A DNA stretch of 64,000 bases. It comes from Hydrogenophaga crassostreae. GTDB taxonomy: Bacteria; Pseudomonadota; Gammaproteobacteria; Burkholderiales; Burkholderiaceae_C. The position numbers and the translations under genes are program-made. Positions 7,949 through 17,062 of the stretch are shown one piece after another (position 1 is the stretch's first letter; each line of letters begins with the position of its first letter). The stretch lies in contig NZ_CP017476.1 of the NCBI RefSeq assembly GCF_001761385.1, forward strand, positions 4,880,133 through 4,944,132, read 5' to 3'. The notes under the pieces were generated by a model. That model did no database searches. It was not told the DNA's origin and was given only the letters and a program-made list of their open reading frames with translations.

Positions 7949-9316
7949 TCACGGGCGAGGGGGGTCACGGAATTCAACGTAGGCACGCGCACGCACATTT
8001 TGGGCCCAGATCTGCAAGGCCTCTTCAGCCTTCTGGTCGCGCAGCACATTGCGCACAGCTTCGCGTTGTTGCTCGGTCGTCATGGCAACCTGCTCGCGGT
8101 TGTCCAGGCGAATCAAATGCACGCCAAAACGGGAAACCGTCGGCTGTGACAATTCACCCGGCGACAGCCGGTCCATCACCGCTTCAAACTCCGGCACAAA
8201 CTGCCCTGGCGCAACCCAGCCAAGGTCTCCGCCTTGGCTGGCTGAGCCATCCTGGCTGAATTGGCGCGCCAGCGACTCAAACGTCGCCTGCCCCTTGATC
8301 ACCTTTTCCCGCATATCGGCCAGGCGCGCGATAGCCGCCTCCTGGCTCAACTGCGGACCCACCCGGAGAAGGATGTGGCTCGTGCGGGTTTTCACCACCA
8401 TCAACTCGGGGGCCACGCTTTGGCGGCGGTCATCCACCTTGAGTACATGCCAACCCGCCGGGCTTCTAAATGGCTCAGACACGCCCCCCACGGGCAACCC
8501 CTTGGTGGACTGAACAAACAGGGTGGGCAACTGACTGGCCGTTCGCCAGCCAAATGATCCACCAGTCGCACCCTCCGGTGCGTCGGAAACCTCACGTGCC
8601 AGAGCGGCAAAATCTTCACCCGACCTTGCACGAGCGGCAACCGACTGGGCCTTGGCTTGAGCGCTTTGAGCCGTTTCCGCGTCGACGGACTCCGGCACTT
8701 TGATCAACACATGGCGCAGCAAGGTCTCGCCGCCTTCAGGGTTGCGCGCATTGAGCTCCTCAATGTGTCGATCGATCTCTGCATTGTTCACGCGCACGCG
8801 CTCGGTCTCACGATCGCGCACCTTTCGGAGCAACAGCTGGCTGCGCAACTCGTTGCGGAAACGGTTGAGATCCATGCCCTGCGCAACAATTCGCTGCCTG
8901 AATGCCTCCAGCCCGAGCTGGTTTTGGGCTGCCAGCGCCTGCTCGGCCTGGGCCAGTGCTGCGTCGTCCACCGACAGCCCCAACTCGGCTGCATCTTGCA
9001 GTTGCGCCCGCTCGGAAACCAGCAACTCCAGGACCCGTTGAGCCAGCTCATCGCGGGGTGGCAACGCCGTACCTTGCTGCGTCATTTGCTGTTCGATACG
9101 CAGCAGGCGCTGGCGCACCTCGTTGTTGGTGACCGGCTCAGAATTGACCAGGGCCACGATGTAATCCACCGTCCGGCCATCAACCTGCGAAGCGACGGTA
9201 CCGACGTCGGTATTCAGCGAGGCGCTCAGGCGCAAGGGCTGGGCCACAGCCGAAAGGCTCAGAGCACAGCCAGCGGCCAGAAGTGGCCAGAGAATTTTGC
9301 GTACAGCAAGTGTCAT
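7949..9316 (-). CDS. surA: periplasmic chaperone/peptidyl-prolyl isomerase SurA
   Basis: Periplasmic chaperone that escorts unfolded outer-membrane proteins, including LptD, to the BAM complex. The 455 residues comprise a signal peptide (ILWPLLAAGCALSLSAVA, about 8-25), the SurA N-terminal chaperone domain, a first parvulin domain at about 195-295 (LRHVLIKVPES, FGWRTASQLP) and a second at about 310-410 (TSHILLRVGP, GGDLGWVAPGQFVPEFE). The C-terminal helix returns to the chaperone core. E. coli SurA is 428 aa. It begins 12 bases after the lptD stop, so the two are probably co-transcribed, which fits LptD being a SurA client. Confidence 0.95.
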   Translation of the reverse strand: MTLAVRKILWPLLAAGCALSLSAVAQPLRLSASLNTDVGTVASQVDGRTVDYIVALVNSEPVTNNEVRQRLLRIEQQMTQQGTALPPRDELAQRVLELLVSERAQLQDAAELGLSVDDAALAQAEQALAAQNQLGLEAFRQRIVAQGMDLNRFRNELRSQLLLRKVRDRETERVRVNNAEIDRHIEELNARNPEGGETLLRHVLIKVPESVDAETAQSAQAKAQSVAARARSGEDFAALAREVSDAPEGATGGSFGWRTASQLPTLFVQSTKGLPVGGVSEPFRSPAGWHVLKVDDRRQSVAPELMVVKTRTSHILLRVGPQLSQEAAIARLADMREKVIKGQATFESLARQFSQDGSASQGGDLGWVAPGQFVPEFEAVMDRLSPGELSQPTVSRFGVHLIRLDNREQVAMTTEQQREAVRNVLRDQKAEEALQIWAQNVRARAYVEFRDPPRP

Positions 9317-9328
9317 GGAGTCAGGTCG

Positions 9329-11860
9329 TCAGTCGTACTGGGGGAAGCGGCTGGGCGGGCTCACTTCTTCCCGCAAATAGCGGTAGCGGGGGATATTGGC
9401 CTGCAAGGTCTGCAACGAACTGGCACCCAGGCGTGAAAGACCGTTGAATTCAAGCTGGAACAACACGCGCTGGTTCGCTTCGGTGGTGCTGGTCTGCAAA
9501 CGCTCCATCACCACCCGGCCCAGCCAGCAACCGGCATCGTATTCGAAGCCAGCGACCAGATCCAGCACCTTGCTGTCAGGAATGCTGTAATTGATGCGAC
9601 CCACGGAGTACCACTGGTTTGGACCCAGGGCACGCCCCGGCAGCGGCTCAGATGCCCCACCCCAAAGCGCTGCGAGCGGCCACTGCCAGCCCAGATCAAC
9701 CTGCTCGCTCACGCCCCGCTGAATGCGGTACGCAGCGCTGATCACCCGGTAGGGGCCAGGCGTATATCGGCCCCCCAAGGTGGAACGAGCGCTCGTATTG
9801 CTCTTGGGGTTGTATTGAAAAGTCGAATCGAATGACCAAAGCGGATCCCACTGCACCCGTGCCGCAAGCAGCATGTCACTGATGCGCTCGGTCACAGCCG
9901 TTCCACCCGGCAATGTCACGTTTTGATCGGTCAGAAAGTAGCGCTGAGCCAGCCCCAGCCTCACCACCTCGGAACCTGTGCCAGGGTCAAGCAAGCGGGA
10001 GTTCAGTCCCAAGGTCACGGCTTTCATGTCAGCTATGCGGTCGTTGCCGTTGAACGCATTGGTCGAAAACATGGTGGCCAGGTTGAAATCTCGCGAACCT
10101 GAATCGTAATTGGGCAAATCCAGCTGATCGCGGTACGGCGTCCAGGTGAAAAAGGCCCTTGGCTCCAGCGTCTGCGTGTAGTCCTTGCCAAAAAACTGGG
10201 TAGGCCGTTCAAAAACCAGTCCACTATCGAGACTGACCGTGGGCACGATGCGCGACGCAGCGGTATCGTCTTCGCCATCGAGTCCAGTGGTCTGGTACTG
10301 GGTCATGTGCAGTTGCGCTGCAGGCTGGACAAACCATCCTGGCGCTTGCCAACGACGCGTCAATCCACCGACCATGAGCGTCCGGTCGCCGCCGACCTTC
10401 AAACCGGCTCCATCCACATCAACCGAACGCTGGAAGCGTGTGAAGTTGGTTTGCAGCGTCACATCCCAGTCAGGCGAACCCAAGATGGTCTGCCCCAACT
10501 GTTCGTAGTTCACGCCCAGCACTGGCAAACGGTCATAAGGTGGCGTAAAGGGCGCCTCGGCATCTTGCAAGGCCTGCCATTTATAGGCGCCGGCTCCCAC
10601 CGACCAGGGCCCTCGAGTCCAGCCAAGGGTCACATCATTCGGCAGCAGACGGGAGGTCAGAGAGGTCAAAGAACGAGGGAAATCACGCCAATAGTTGTCG
10701 TCGCTGACCTGATTGAGGCGCAGATTGAGCCCCAGTCCACTGCCCCCTCCGATCGCTCCGGTCAGGTACTGCCCGTGTCCCCAGGAATAGGCCCAACGGT
10801 CGGTATCGCGCAATTTGTCGGAGGGCATATAGGCGCCCTTGAACGTACCGGTATACGAGGGCTCCAGGTAGCGAAACTCCGCGCCCAGATCGACTCCCCG
10901 CTTGCTCATGACCGTGGGCACAAGGGTCGCGTCAAAGTTCGGTGCGAGGTTCAGGTAATAAGGCGCCGAGACCTCAAACCCGCTGGTGCTGTCGATATTG
11001 ATGGAAGGAGGCAGAGCACCTGACTTGCGCTTGTCCGACAACGGGAACGTGAGGTAGGGCGCCCCCAGGATGGGCACACCTTTGAATTCCAGCACACCCC
11101 CTTTGGCTGTGCCTACATCTTCTTTGGTATCCAGTTCGATGCTGGAAGCGCGAATCATCCAGTCGGGCATCCATTTGCTGCCGGGTACCCGCTCACAGGT
11201 GGAATATTCGCCGTTTTCCACGACCATGTTGTCGCGATCGATGAAATCAATGCGCGAGGCGTTGCCAGTGGCCCCGTTTTTCAGCAACTCGTATTCGGGT
11301 TGCTCGAAGTAACCTTTCGAGGTCTCCACGTTGAGTTGCAATTCAGGCCCGGTGAACCGGTCGCCATTGCGGTTGATCAACACGTTGCCAGTCGCCTTGA
11401 GATCGCTGGACTGCTGGTCGAACTCAACCTTGTCGGCTCGAATGACCAGGTCGTGGCGACGCACCTCCACTTCACCCTCGAACTCGCTGAACGTTTTACC
11501 CTTGTTCTCCATGCTCTGGCTGCGCACAAAGGTTGGCAACGCATTGTTCTCGCTGACAGGCAGGGCTTCCTGCAACCCGCCATCGGCCTTGAGACCCATC
11601 GCGCCTGCGTCGGCATTGCTCGCTGATTCCTGCGCCCAGGCCGTAGTCTGCGAAGTCACCGAACCCAACGCCAGTGCAGCCAGGGCACCGTAGACGGCAA
11701 TGGACAGGCGGGTCGGCTGAGGCAGATTCGACATTCCGGGCAGAACCGGGAAGTTAGGCATGCGGGCAAGCTGCGGCAGCGGAGCCGGCTTGGGCAAACG
11801 CCTCAGCCCCCCGGACAGGCGGTGTCGGGAAGCTTTAAACGGGTATTTGGCAGGTTTCAT
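9329..11860 (-). CDS. lptD: LPS assembly outer membrane protein LptD
   Basis: Outer-membrane beta-barrel that, with the LptE plug, inserts lipopolysaccharide into the outer leaflet. A hydrophobic signal segment ends at AWAQES, a periplasmic OstA/LptA-like beta-jellyroll follows (VEFDQQSSDLKATGNVLINR), then a long barrel rich in aromatic residues. The mature protein shows only two cysteines, one in YSTCERVP and one in DAGCWLG, so it can form only one of the two long-range disulfides known in E. coli LptD. The start is uncertain: ATG 11860 is used here, and ATG codons at 11761 or 11734 would give a signal peptide of more usual length. It heads lptD-surA-rsmA. Confidence 0.94.
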   Translation of the reverse strand: MKPAKYPFKASRHRLSGGLRRLPKPAPLPQLARMPNFPVLPGMSNLPQPTRLSIAVYGALAALALGSVTSQTTAWAQESASNADAGAMGLKADGGLQEALPVSENNALPTFVRSQSMENKGKTFSEFEGEVEVRRHDLVIRADKVEFDQQSSDLKATGNVLINRNGDRFTGPELQLNVETSKGYFEQPEYELLKNGATGNASRIDFIDRDNMVVENGEYSTCERVPGSKWMPDWMIRASSIELDTKEDVGTAKGGVLEFKGVPILGAPYLTFPLSDKRKSGALPPSINIDSTSGFEVSAPYYLNLAPNFDATLVPTVMSKRGVDLGAEFRYLEPSYTGTFKGAYMPSDKLRDTDRWAYSWGHGQYLTGAIGGGSGLGLNLRLNQVSDDNYWRDFPRSLTSLTSRLLPNDVTLGWTRGPWSVGAGAYKWQALQDAEAPFTPPYDRLPVLGVNYEQLGQTILGSPDWDVTLQTNFTRFQRSVDVDGAGLKVGGDRTLMVGGLTRRWQAPGWFVQPAAQLHMTQYQTTGLDGEDDTAASRIVPTVSLDSGLVFERPTQFFGKDYTQTLEPRAFFTWTPYRDQLDLPNYDSGSRDFNLATMFSTNAFNGNDRIADMKAVTLGLNSRLLDPGTGSEVVRLGLAQRYFLTDQNVTLPGGTAVTERISDMLLAARVQWDPLWSFDSTFQYNPKSNTSARSTLGGRYTPGPYRVISAAYRIQRGVSEQVDLGWQWPLAALWGGASEPLPGRALGPNQWYSVGRINYSIPDSKVLDLVAGFEYDAGCWLGRVVMERLQTSTTEANQRVLFQLEFNGLSRLGASSLQTLQANIPRYRYLREEVSPPSRFPQYD

Positions 11861-12043
11861 CAAGGCGGTGTAAGGCAAAACGGCCGTCTCTGAAGGCTAG
11901 GAATTCGACCACTTGCAGCATATCAGCAGGGCCACGGACCGCGCACGACCGCCTAGCGCGCCGCCGCAGTGAATTTGTAGAATCTCAAGCAATTATCCTA
12001 CGCCCACCGCCCAACGATGCGAATGGGCGCCAACCCTCTCCCT

Positions 12044-13135
12044 ATGACCATCCCCAACACCGCCGTGAACTGGCCCGATCCGCAGCGCGAAGCCGCGTTC
12101 AACCAGTGGATGGCCCGCCAGACTGGCCCTCAAGGCCTCATCCCCGACAGCCTGCGCCCGGCCTCTGCCGACGCGAGTTTTCGCCGCTACCTGCGGCTCG
12201 ACACCACCGATGGCGGTACGCGCATCATCATGGATGCACCGCCGGAGAAGGAAAACTGCAAACCCTTCGTCGAAGTCGCCCAGCTGATGAAAGACGCGGG
12301 TTTGCTGGTGCCCGACATCCTGGCCTGGGACGAGCCGCAGGGCTTCATGTTGTTGCCCGATCTGGGCCAGCAAACCTGGATGGAGCAGATTCAGCCCGAA
12401 ACGCCTCAAGCCAACTTTGAGCGCTACATGCAGGCCACCGACACGCTGCTGGCCTGGCAGCTCGCCTCCAAGCCAGGCGTGCTGCCGGCCTACGACGAAC
12501 CGCTGCTGCGCCGTGAACTGCAACTGTTCCCCGACTGGTATCTGCAGCAACACAAGGGCGTCACGCCCGACACAGAAGAATCCGCCACCCTGCAAAAGAC
12601 CTTCGACACCATCATCCAGCGCAACCTGGCCGCGCCCAGCGTCTATGTGCACCGCGACTTCATGCCGCGCAACCTGATGATCCCGGCCCAGCCCGGCGCA
12701 ACGCCGGCGCAGCAGCTTGGCGTGCTAGATTTCCAAGACGCGGTTTACGGCCCCATCACCTATGACATCGCCAGCCTGATGCGCGATGCCTTTCTCAGCT
12801 GGGAGGAAGGCTTCGTGCTGGAAGTCACCATCCGCTATTGGGAAAAAGCGCGCAAAGCCGGTCTGATGGACTTTGAAGACTGGCATGGCGACTTTGGTGC
12901 CTTCTACCGCGCCGTGGAATGGATGGGCCTGCAGCGCCACCTCAAGGTGGCCGGCATCTTCGCCCGCCTGACCCTACGCGACGGCAAACCCAAATACCTG
13001 GCCGACGCGCCGCGCTTCATCCACTACATTCGCCACGCCGCCGGTCGCTACCGGGAACTCGGCCCGTTCCTGCGTTACCTCGACAAGGTCGAAGGCCTGG
13101 AGGCCGCTTCGGGCTACGCCTTCGGCCGCGTCTGA
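12044..13135 (+). CDS. amgK: anomeric N-acetylmuramate/N-acetylglucosamine kinase AmgK
   Basis: Aminoglycoside-phosphotransferase-fold kinase that phosphorylates the anomeric carbon of MurNAc, feeding peptidoglycan recycling toward UDP-MurNAc and bypassing de novo synthesis. Visible motifs are SADASFRRYLRL (nucleotide loop), the catalytic VHRDFMPRNLM (HxDxxxxN) and the metal-binding LDFQDAVYGP. It is 363 residues from ATG 12044; an in-frame ATG at 12017 would add 9 residues, and neither has a strong ribosome-binding site. It is divergent from lptD, as in Pseudomonas, but the usual partner murU (uridylyltransferase) is not next to it; rsmE follows instead. Confidence 0.85.
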   Translation: MTIPNTAVNWPDPQREAAFNQWMARQTGPQGLIPDSLRPASADASFRRYLRLDTTDGGTRIIMDAPPEKENCKPFVEVAQLMKDAGLLVPDILAWDEPQGFMLLPDLGQQTWMEQIQPETPQANFERYMQATDTLLAWQLASKPGVLPAYDEPLLRRELQLFPDWYLQQHKGVTPDTEESATLQKTFDTIIQRNLAAPSVYVHRDFMPRNLMIPAQPGATPAQQLGVLDFQDAVYGPITYDIASLMRDAFLSWEEGFVLEVTIRYWEKARKAGLMDFEDWHGDFGAFYRAVEWMGLQRHLKVAGIFARLTLRDGKPKYLADAPRFIHYIRHAAGRYRELGPFLRYLDKVEGLEAASGYAFGRV

Positions 13136-13151
13136 CCCGCGAACCACCACC

Positions 13152-13874
13152 ATGCCCCGTTTCCACTGCCCTGTACCGCTCACCCTCGGCGCCGAGATCG
13201 ATCTGCCCGCCACCGTCGCGCGCCACGTGCAGGTACTGCGCCTGCAACCCGGCGGCGTGATCACACTGTTCAACGGCGAAGGCGGTGAACACGGCGCCAC
13301 CATCCTGCGCATGGGTCGCTCTGACGTGGCCGTGCGCATCGACACCCACCATGACGTTGAACGCGAGCCCGCCCGCGCCGTGCACCTCGCCGTCGGCATG
13401 CCGGCCAACGACCGCATGGACTGGCTGGTGGAAAAAGCCACCGAACTCGGCGTGGCCAGCATCCAGCCGCTGCACACCGCGCACAGCGTGCTGCGCCTCA
13501 ACGGCGAACGCGCCACCAAAAAACAGGCCCACTGGCAGCAAGTGGCCGTGGCGGCCTGCGAGCAATGCGGCGGCAACCGGGTACCCGTGATTCACCCGGT
13601 GCGCGATCTCTCGTCGTGGCTGGCATCGTCCGGCGCAATGGCAGGGTTGCGCAGCGTGCTGTCGCTCGCTGAGGGCAGCCAGGGCATGGCCGCCTTGATC
13701 CAGCAAACGCCAGAGAGTGAAACCATCGCCTTCCTCAGCGGGCCCGAAGGCGGCTTGTCGACGCAGGAAGACACCGCCGCGCGCGCTGCGGGCTGGCTGC
13801 CGGTGACACTGGGCGTACGGGTGCTGAGGGCCGAAACCGCCGCCCTGTCGGCCCTGGTTCGCGCCTTGGGCTGA
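13152..13874 (+). CDS. rsmE: 16S rRNA (uracil1498-N3)-methyltransferase
   Basis: SPOUT-class methyltransferase that makes m3U1498 in 16S rRNA. The 240-residue protein has an N-terminal PUA-like domain (PRFHCPVPLTLG, HVQVLRLQPGG) and a C-terminal trefoil-knot domain with VEKATELGVASIQPL, the SAM-binding GPEGGLSTQE (about 197-206) and the knot helix LGVRVLRAETAALSALV. Length matches the E. coli enzyme (243). It starts 16 bases after amgK and is likely co-transcribed. Confidence 0.93.
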   Translation: MPRFHCPVPLTLGAEIDLPATVARHVQVLRLQPGGVITLFNGEGGEHGATILRMGRSDVAVRIDTHHDVEREPARAVHLAVGMPANDRMDWLVEKATELGVASIQPLHTAHSVLRLNGERATKKQAHWQQVAVAACEQCGGNRVPVIHPVRDLSSWLASSGAMAGLRSVLSLAEGSQGMAALIQQTPESETIAFLSGPEGGLSTQEDTAARAAGWLPVTLGVRVLRAETAALSALVRALG

Positions 13875-13975
13875 GCCTGCTCCAGCGGCCAACGGTCGCG
13901 CCCATGTGGCACTGCGGCGCCCTTGCTGATGCAGCGCCGTAAGATCATCGGAATCCTTTTTCGACCGCACACCCC

Positions 13976-15031
13976 ATGCCCACCACCGCCGACGTCCGCA
14001 TCCGCAGCACCCGCCCGCTGATCTCCCCCGCCATTCTGGAAGACGAACTGCCGCTGAGCGACGCCGCCGCGGCGAGCGTCAACGCCGCGCGCCGCGCCGT
14101 GGCCCGCGTGGTCACCGGCGAAGACGACCGCTTGCTGGCCATCGTCGGGCCTTGCTCGGTGCACGACCCGGTGGCGGCGCTGGAATACGCGCGGCGCCTG
14201 GCGCCGCTGGCGCAGCGCCTGGCGCCCGATCTGCTGGTGGTCATGCGCGTGTATTTCGAGAAGCCGCGCACGGTGGTCGGCTGGAAAGGCCTGATCAACG
14301 ACCCCGCGCTGGATGGCAGCTTTCAGATCAACCGAGGCCTGCGCCTTGCGCGCCAGTTGCTGCTCGACGTGACCGAAGTCGGCCTGCCGATCGCCACCGA
14401 ATTCCTCGACACGACCCTGGGCCAGTACTACGCCGATCTGGTCAGCTGGGGCGCCATCGGCGCGCGCACGGTGGAAAGCCAGATCCACCGCGAACTGGCC
14501 TCCGGTCTGTCCATGCCGGTGGGTTTCAAAAACCGCACCGATGGCGATTTGCAAGTCGCTGTGGACGCCATTCTGTCGGCGCAACATCCCCACTGCTTCC
14601 CCTCGCTCACCCACCAGGGCGCGCCTGCGGTGCTGACCACCTCCGGCAACGAACACGGCCATCTGGTGTTGCGCGGCGGCAGCCGCGTGGGGCCCAACTT
14701 TGAAGCGCCGCACATTGCCGAAGCGAAGGCTTTGTTAAAGCAAGCCGGTGCGCCCGAGGCCATCCTGGTGGACTGCAGCCACGCCAACAGCGGCAAGCGC
14801 TTTGACCGGCAGCCGGCGGTGGCCGGCAACGTGGCGCAACAAATCGCGGGCGGCGAAAAAGCCATCATTGGCGTGATGTTGGAAAGCCATCTGGTGGGCG
14901 GCACCCAGAAAGTGGAGCCCGGCAAGCCGCTGACCTACGGCCAAAGCATCACCGACGGGTGTCTGGCGTTTGACGATGTGGTGCCGGTGCTGGAAGGCCT
15001 GGCCGAGGCCGTGCGCGCAAGGCGCGGCTGA
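13976..15031 (+). CDS. 3-deoxy-7-phosphoheptulonate synthase (DAHP synthase, class I)
   Basis: First enzyme of the shikimate pathway: condenses phosphoenolpyruvate and erythrose 4-phosphate to DAHP. The 351-residue length and motifs fit the metal-dependent, feedback-regulated AroF/AroG/AroH type: VGPCSVHDPVAALEYA, MRVYFEKPRTVVGWKGLINDP, GARTVESQIHRELASGLSMP, VGFKNRTDGD, VDCSHANSGK. Which of the three isozymes it matches (Phe-, Tyr- or Trp-sensitive) cannot be read from sequence here. It lies 101 bases after rsmE and probably has its own promoter. Confidence 0.93.
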   Translation: MPTTADVRIRSTRPLISPAILEDELPLSDAAAASVNAARRAVARVVTGEDDRLLAIVGPCSVHDPVAALEYARRLAPLAQRLAPDLLVVMRVYFEKPRTVVGWKGLINDPALDGSFQINRGLRLARQLLLDVTEVGLPIATEFLDTTLGQYYADLVSWGAIGARTVESQIHRELASGLSMPVGFKNRTDGDLQVAVDAILSAQHPHCFPSLTHQGAPAVLTTSGNEHGHLVLRGGSRVGPNFEAPHIAEAKALLKQAGAPEAILVDCSHANSGKRFDRQPAVAGNVAQQIAGGEKAIIGVMLESHLVGGTQKVEPGKPLTYGQSITDGCLAFDDVVPVLEGLAEAVRARRG

Positions 15032-15040
15032 GCGCCGTGG

Positions 15041-15406
15041 TCAGGCTGTCTGCTCGTACATGGGCTTGTCTTCGTTGAGACGAATCCAGCCTTTGACCAC
15101 GCGGTAGATGAACCACAGGAAGTTCGCGCCGAGCACGAAGAATCCCACAAAGACAAACAACAACGCCACACCCACCACGCTCCACAGCATTGCAAACCAG
15201 AAGGTGCGGATCTGCCAACGGAAATGGCTCTCGAGGAAGGTGCCAGCCACTTCGTCTTTCTTGACGTAGTTCATCACGATGGCCACCAGGCAGGTCACGC
15301 CCACCAGGATCGATGCGGCATACAGCACATAAATGATGGTGGTGACCTGCTTGTCGACGTCGGATGCGTCGGCCCGCGGGGTATTTGATTCAACGGGAAG
15401 GTTCAT
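15041..15406 (-). CDS. small membrane protein, DUF4870-like
   Basis: A 121-residue protein with a polar N terminus and three to four hydrophobic segments (about 18-42 VTTIIYVLYAASILVGVTC; 66-90; 90-112 VGVALLFVFVGFFVLGANFLW), ending in a short polar tail. The pattern, including HFRWQIRTFWFAMLW, resembles the DUF4870/Tic20-like family of unknown function. The ATG at 15406 is preferred over an in-frame start at 15487 because the added stretch has no membrane or domain character. It converges on the DAHP synthase gene with 9 bases between stops. Confidence 0.7.
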   Translation of the reverse strand: MNLPVESNTPRADASDVDKQVTTIIYVLYAASILVGVTCLVAIVMNYVKKDEVAGTFLESHFRWQIRTFWFAMLWSVVGVALLFVFVGFFVLGANFLWFIYRVVKGWIRLNEDKPMYEQTA

Positions 15407-15505
15407 GGCGATGGTGGTGAATGGTTTGCAAACCTGGGCGCTTGCTGTCTGATGACTATACCCATGCACACCGTCGAAGACACGCATCCGCGCGACGGGC
15501 GTGAA

Positions 15506-17062
15506 TCAGGTCACAGGCGCCGGATTAAACAGCACCAGGGCGTTGTGCAGCTTCCAGTGCTCGGCCCAGGTCCGTTTGCCGCTGGCCACGTCGAGCAACA
15601 ACTGGAACAGCTCCTGCCCGACCTCTTCGATGGTGGCTTCCCCGCTGGCGATGCGCCCGGCGTTGATGTCCATCAGATCGTGCCAGCGGCGTGCGAGATC
15701 GTTGCGCGTGGCCACCTTGATCACCGGGCATTCGGCCAGGCCATAAGGCGTTCCCCGGCCGGTGGTGAACACATGCAGGTTCATGCCGGCGGCAAGCTGC
15801 AGCGTGCCACAGATGAAATCGCTGGCCGGCGTGGCGGCAAAGATCAGGCCCTTTTGGGTGACCTTTTCGCCCGGTGAAATGACGCCGTGGATCGGGCCCG
15901 AGCCGCTCTTGACAATGGAGCCCATGGCCTTTTCCACGATGTTGGACAAGCCGCCCTTTTTGTTGCCGGGCGTGGTGTTGGCGCTGCGGTCGACCATGCC
16001 CTTGCTCAAATAGGCGTCGTACCAGGCCATTTCGCGCACCATGGCGTTGGCCACCTCGGTTGATGCGGCGCGGGTGGTGAGCAGGTCGATGCCGTCTCGC
16101 ACCTCGGTCACTTCGCTGAACATCACCGTGGCGCCGGCACGCACCAGCAGATCGGTGGCATGGCCCACGGCCGGATTGGCGGTGACGCCGGAGAACGCAT
16201 CGCTGCCGCCACACTGCACGCCGACAACCAAGTCGGACGCCGGGCAGGTTTCGCGCTGGCGTGTGTTGAGGCGTTCCAGGTGCACCTTTGCCTGGGTCAG
16301 GATGCTGTCGACCATGGACATGAAACCCACGTGTTTTTCGTCCTGCAGCAACACCACGTCCTGCGCTTCACCGCGCTGGTCGGCAATCGGAATCGAACCC
16401 GGTGGCAACAGGCGCTCAGGCTGCAGCTTCTCGCAGCCCAGGCTCAGCACCATGACTTCGCCACCGAAGTTGGGGTTGCTGGCGATGTTGCGCAGGGTGC
16501 GGATGGGGATGATGGCGTCGGGTGCGTCGATAGCCACGCCGCAGCCGTAGGTGTGCTCCAGCCCGACCACGCCGTCCACGTTGGGGTACTTGGGCAGCAG
16601 CTCGCTGCGGATGCGCTCAACGGCGACATCGAGCACACCGGCCACGCATTGCACCGTGGTCGTGATCGCCAGCAAATTGCGCGTGCCCACGCTGCCGTCG
16701 GCGTTGCGGTAGCCCTGAAACGTATGGCCATGCAGCGGCGGCAATTCGGCTGGCGGGTTGGCCGCGGGCAGGCCTTCCAGTGATCGCGCTTCGGGCATCA
16801 GCAAGCGTTGCTCGTTGACCCAGCCGCCCGCGGGGATGTCCACCGCCGTGTGGCCAATGACCACGTTGTAGCGGCGCACCTCGCTGCCCTTCGGCAAGGC
16901 TTGCAACGCCACCTTGTGGCCTTGGGGAAGGCGCTCCACCAAAGTCAGACCGTCCGGACTCACAGCGCCCACGGAGGCACCACCGTCGTTGGCCACAATG
17001 GCCACGTTGTCCGCCGGGTGCATGCGGATGGTGAAAGCAGCGGCTCCTGCAGCGGTGTTCAT
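15506..17062 (-). CDS. garD: D-galactarate dehydratase
   Basis: Dehydrates galactarate (mucate) to 5-dehydro-4-deoxy-glucarate, the intermediate also made by glucarate dehydratase. The 518 residues (E. coli GarD 523) carry an N-terminal SAF-like domain (RMHPADNVAIVANDGG, PQGHKVALQALP) and the UxaA/GarD core from about 100: FQGYRNADGSVGTRNLLAI, YPNVDGVVGLEHTYGCGV, NFGGEVMVLSLGCEKLQPER, VGVQCGGSDAFSGVTANPAV, ATPASDFICGTLQLA, ending LFNPAPVT as GarD does. The frame is open upstream, but the ATG at 17062, overlapping the lactonase stop (ATGA), is the right start. It is last in the TRAP-to-garD operon. Confidence 0.94.
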   Translation of the reverse strand: MNTAAGAAAFTIRMHPADNVAIVANDGGASVGAVSPDGLTLVERLPQGHKVALQALPKGSEVRRYNVVIGHTAVDIPAGGWVNEQRLLMPEARSLEGLPAANPPAELPPLHGHTFQGYRNADGSVGTRNLLAITTTVQCVAGVLDVAVERIRSELLPKYPNVDGVVGLEHTYGCGVAIDAPDAIIPIRTLRNIASNPNFGGEVMVLSLGCEKLQPERLLPPGSIPIADQRGEAQDVVLLQDEKHVGFMSMVDSILTQAKVHLERLNTRQRETCPASDLVVGVQCGGSDAFSGVTANPAVGHATDLLVRAGATVMFSEVTEVRDGIDLLTTRAASTEVANAMVREMAWYDAYLSKGMVDRSANTTPGNKKGGLSNIVEKAMGSIVKSGSGPIHGVISPGEKVTQKGLIFAATPASDFICGTLQLAAGMNLHVFTTGRGTPYGLAECPVIKVATRNDLARRWHDLMDINAGRIASGEATIEEVGQELFQLLLDVASGKRTWAEHWKLHNALVLFNPAPVT

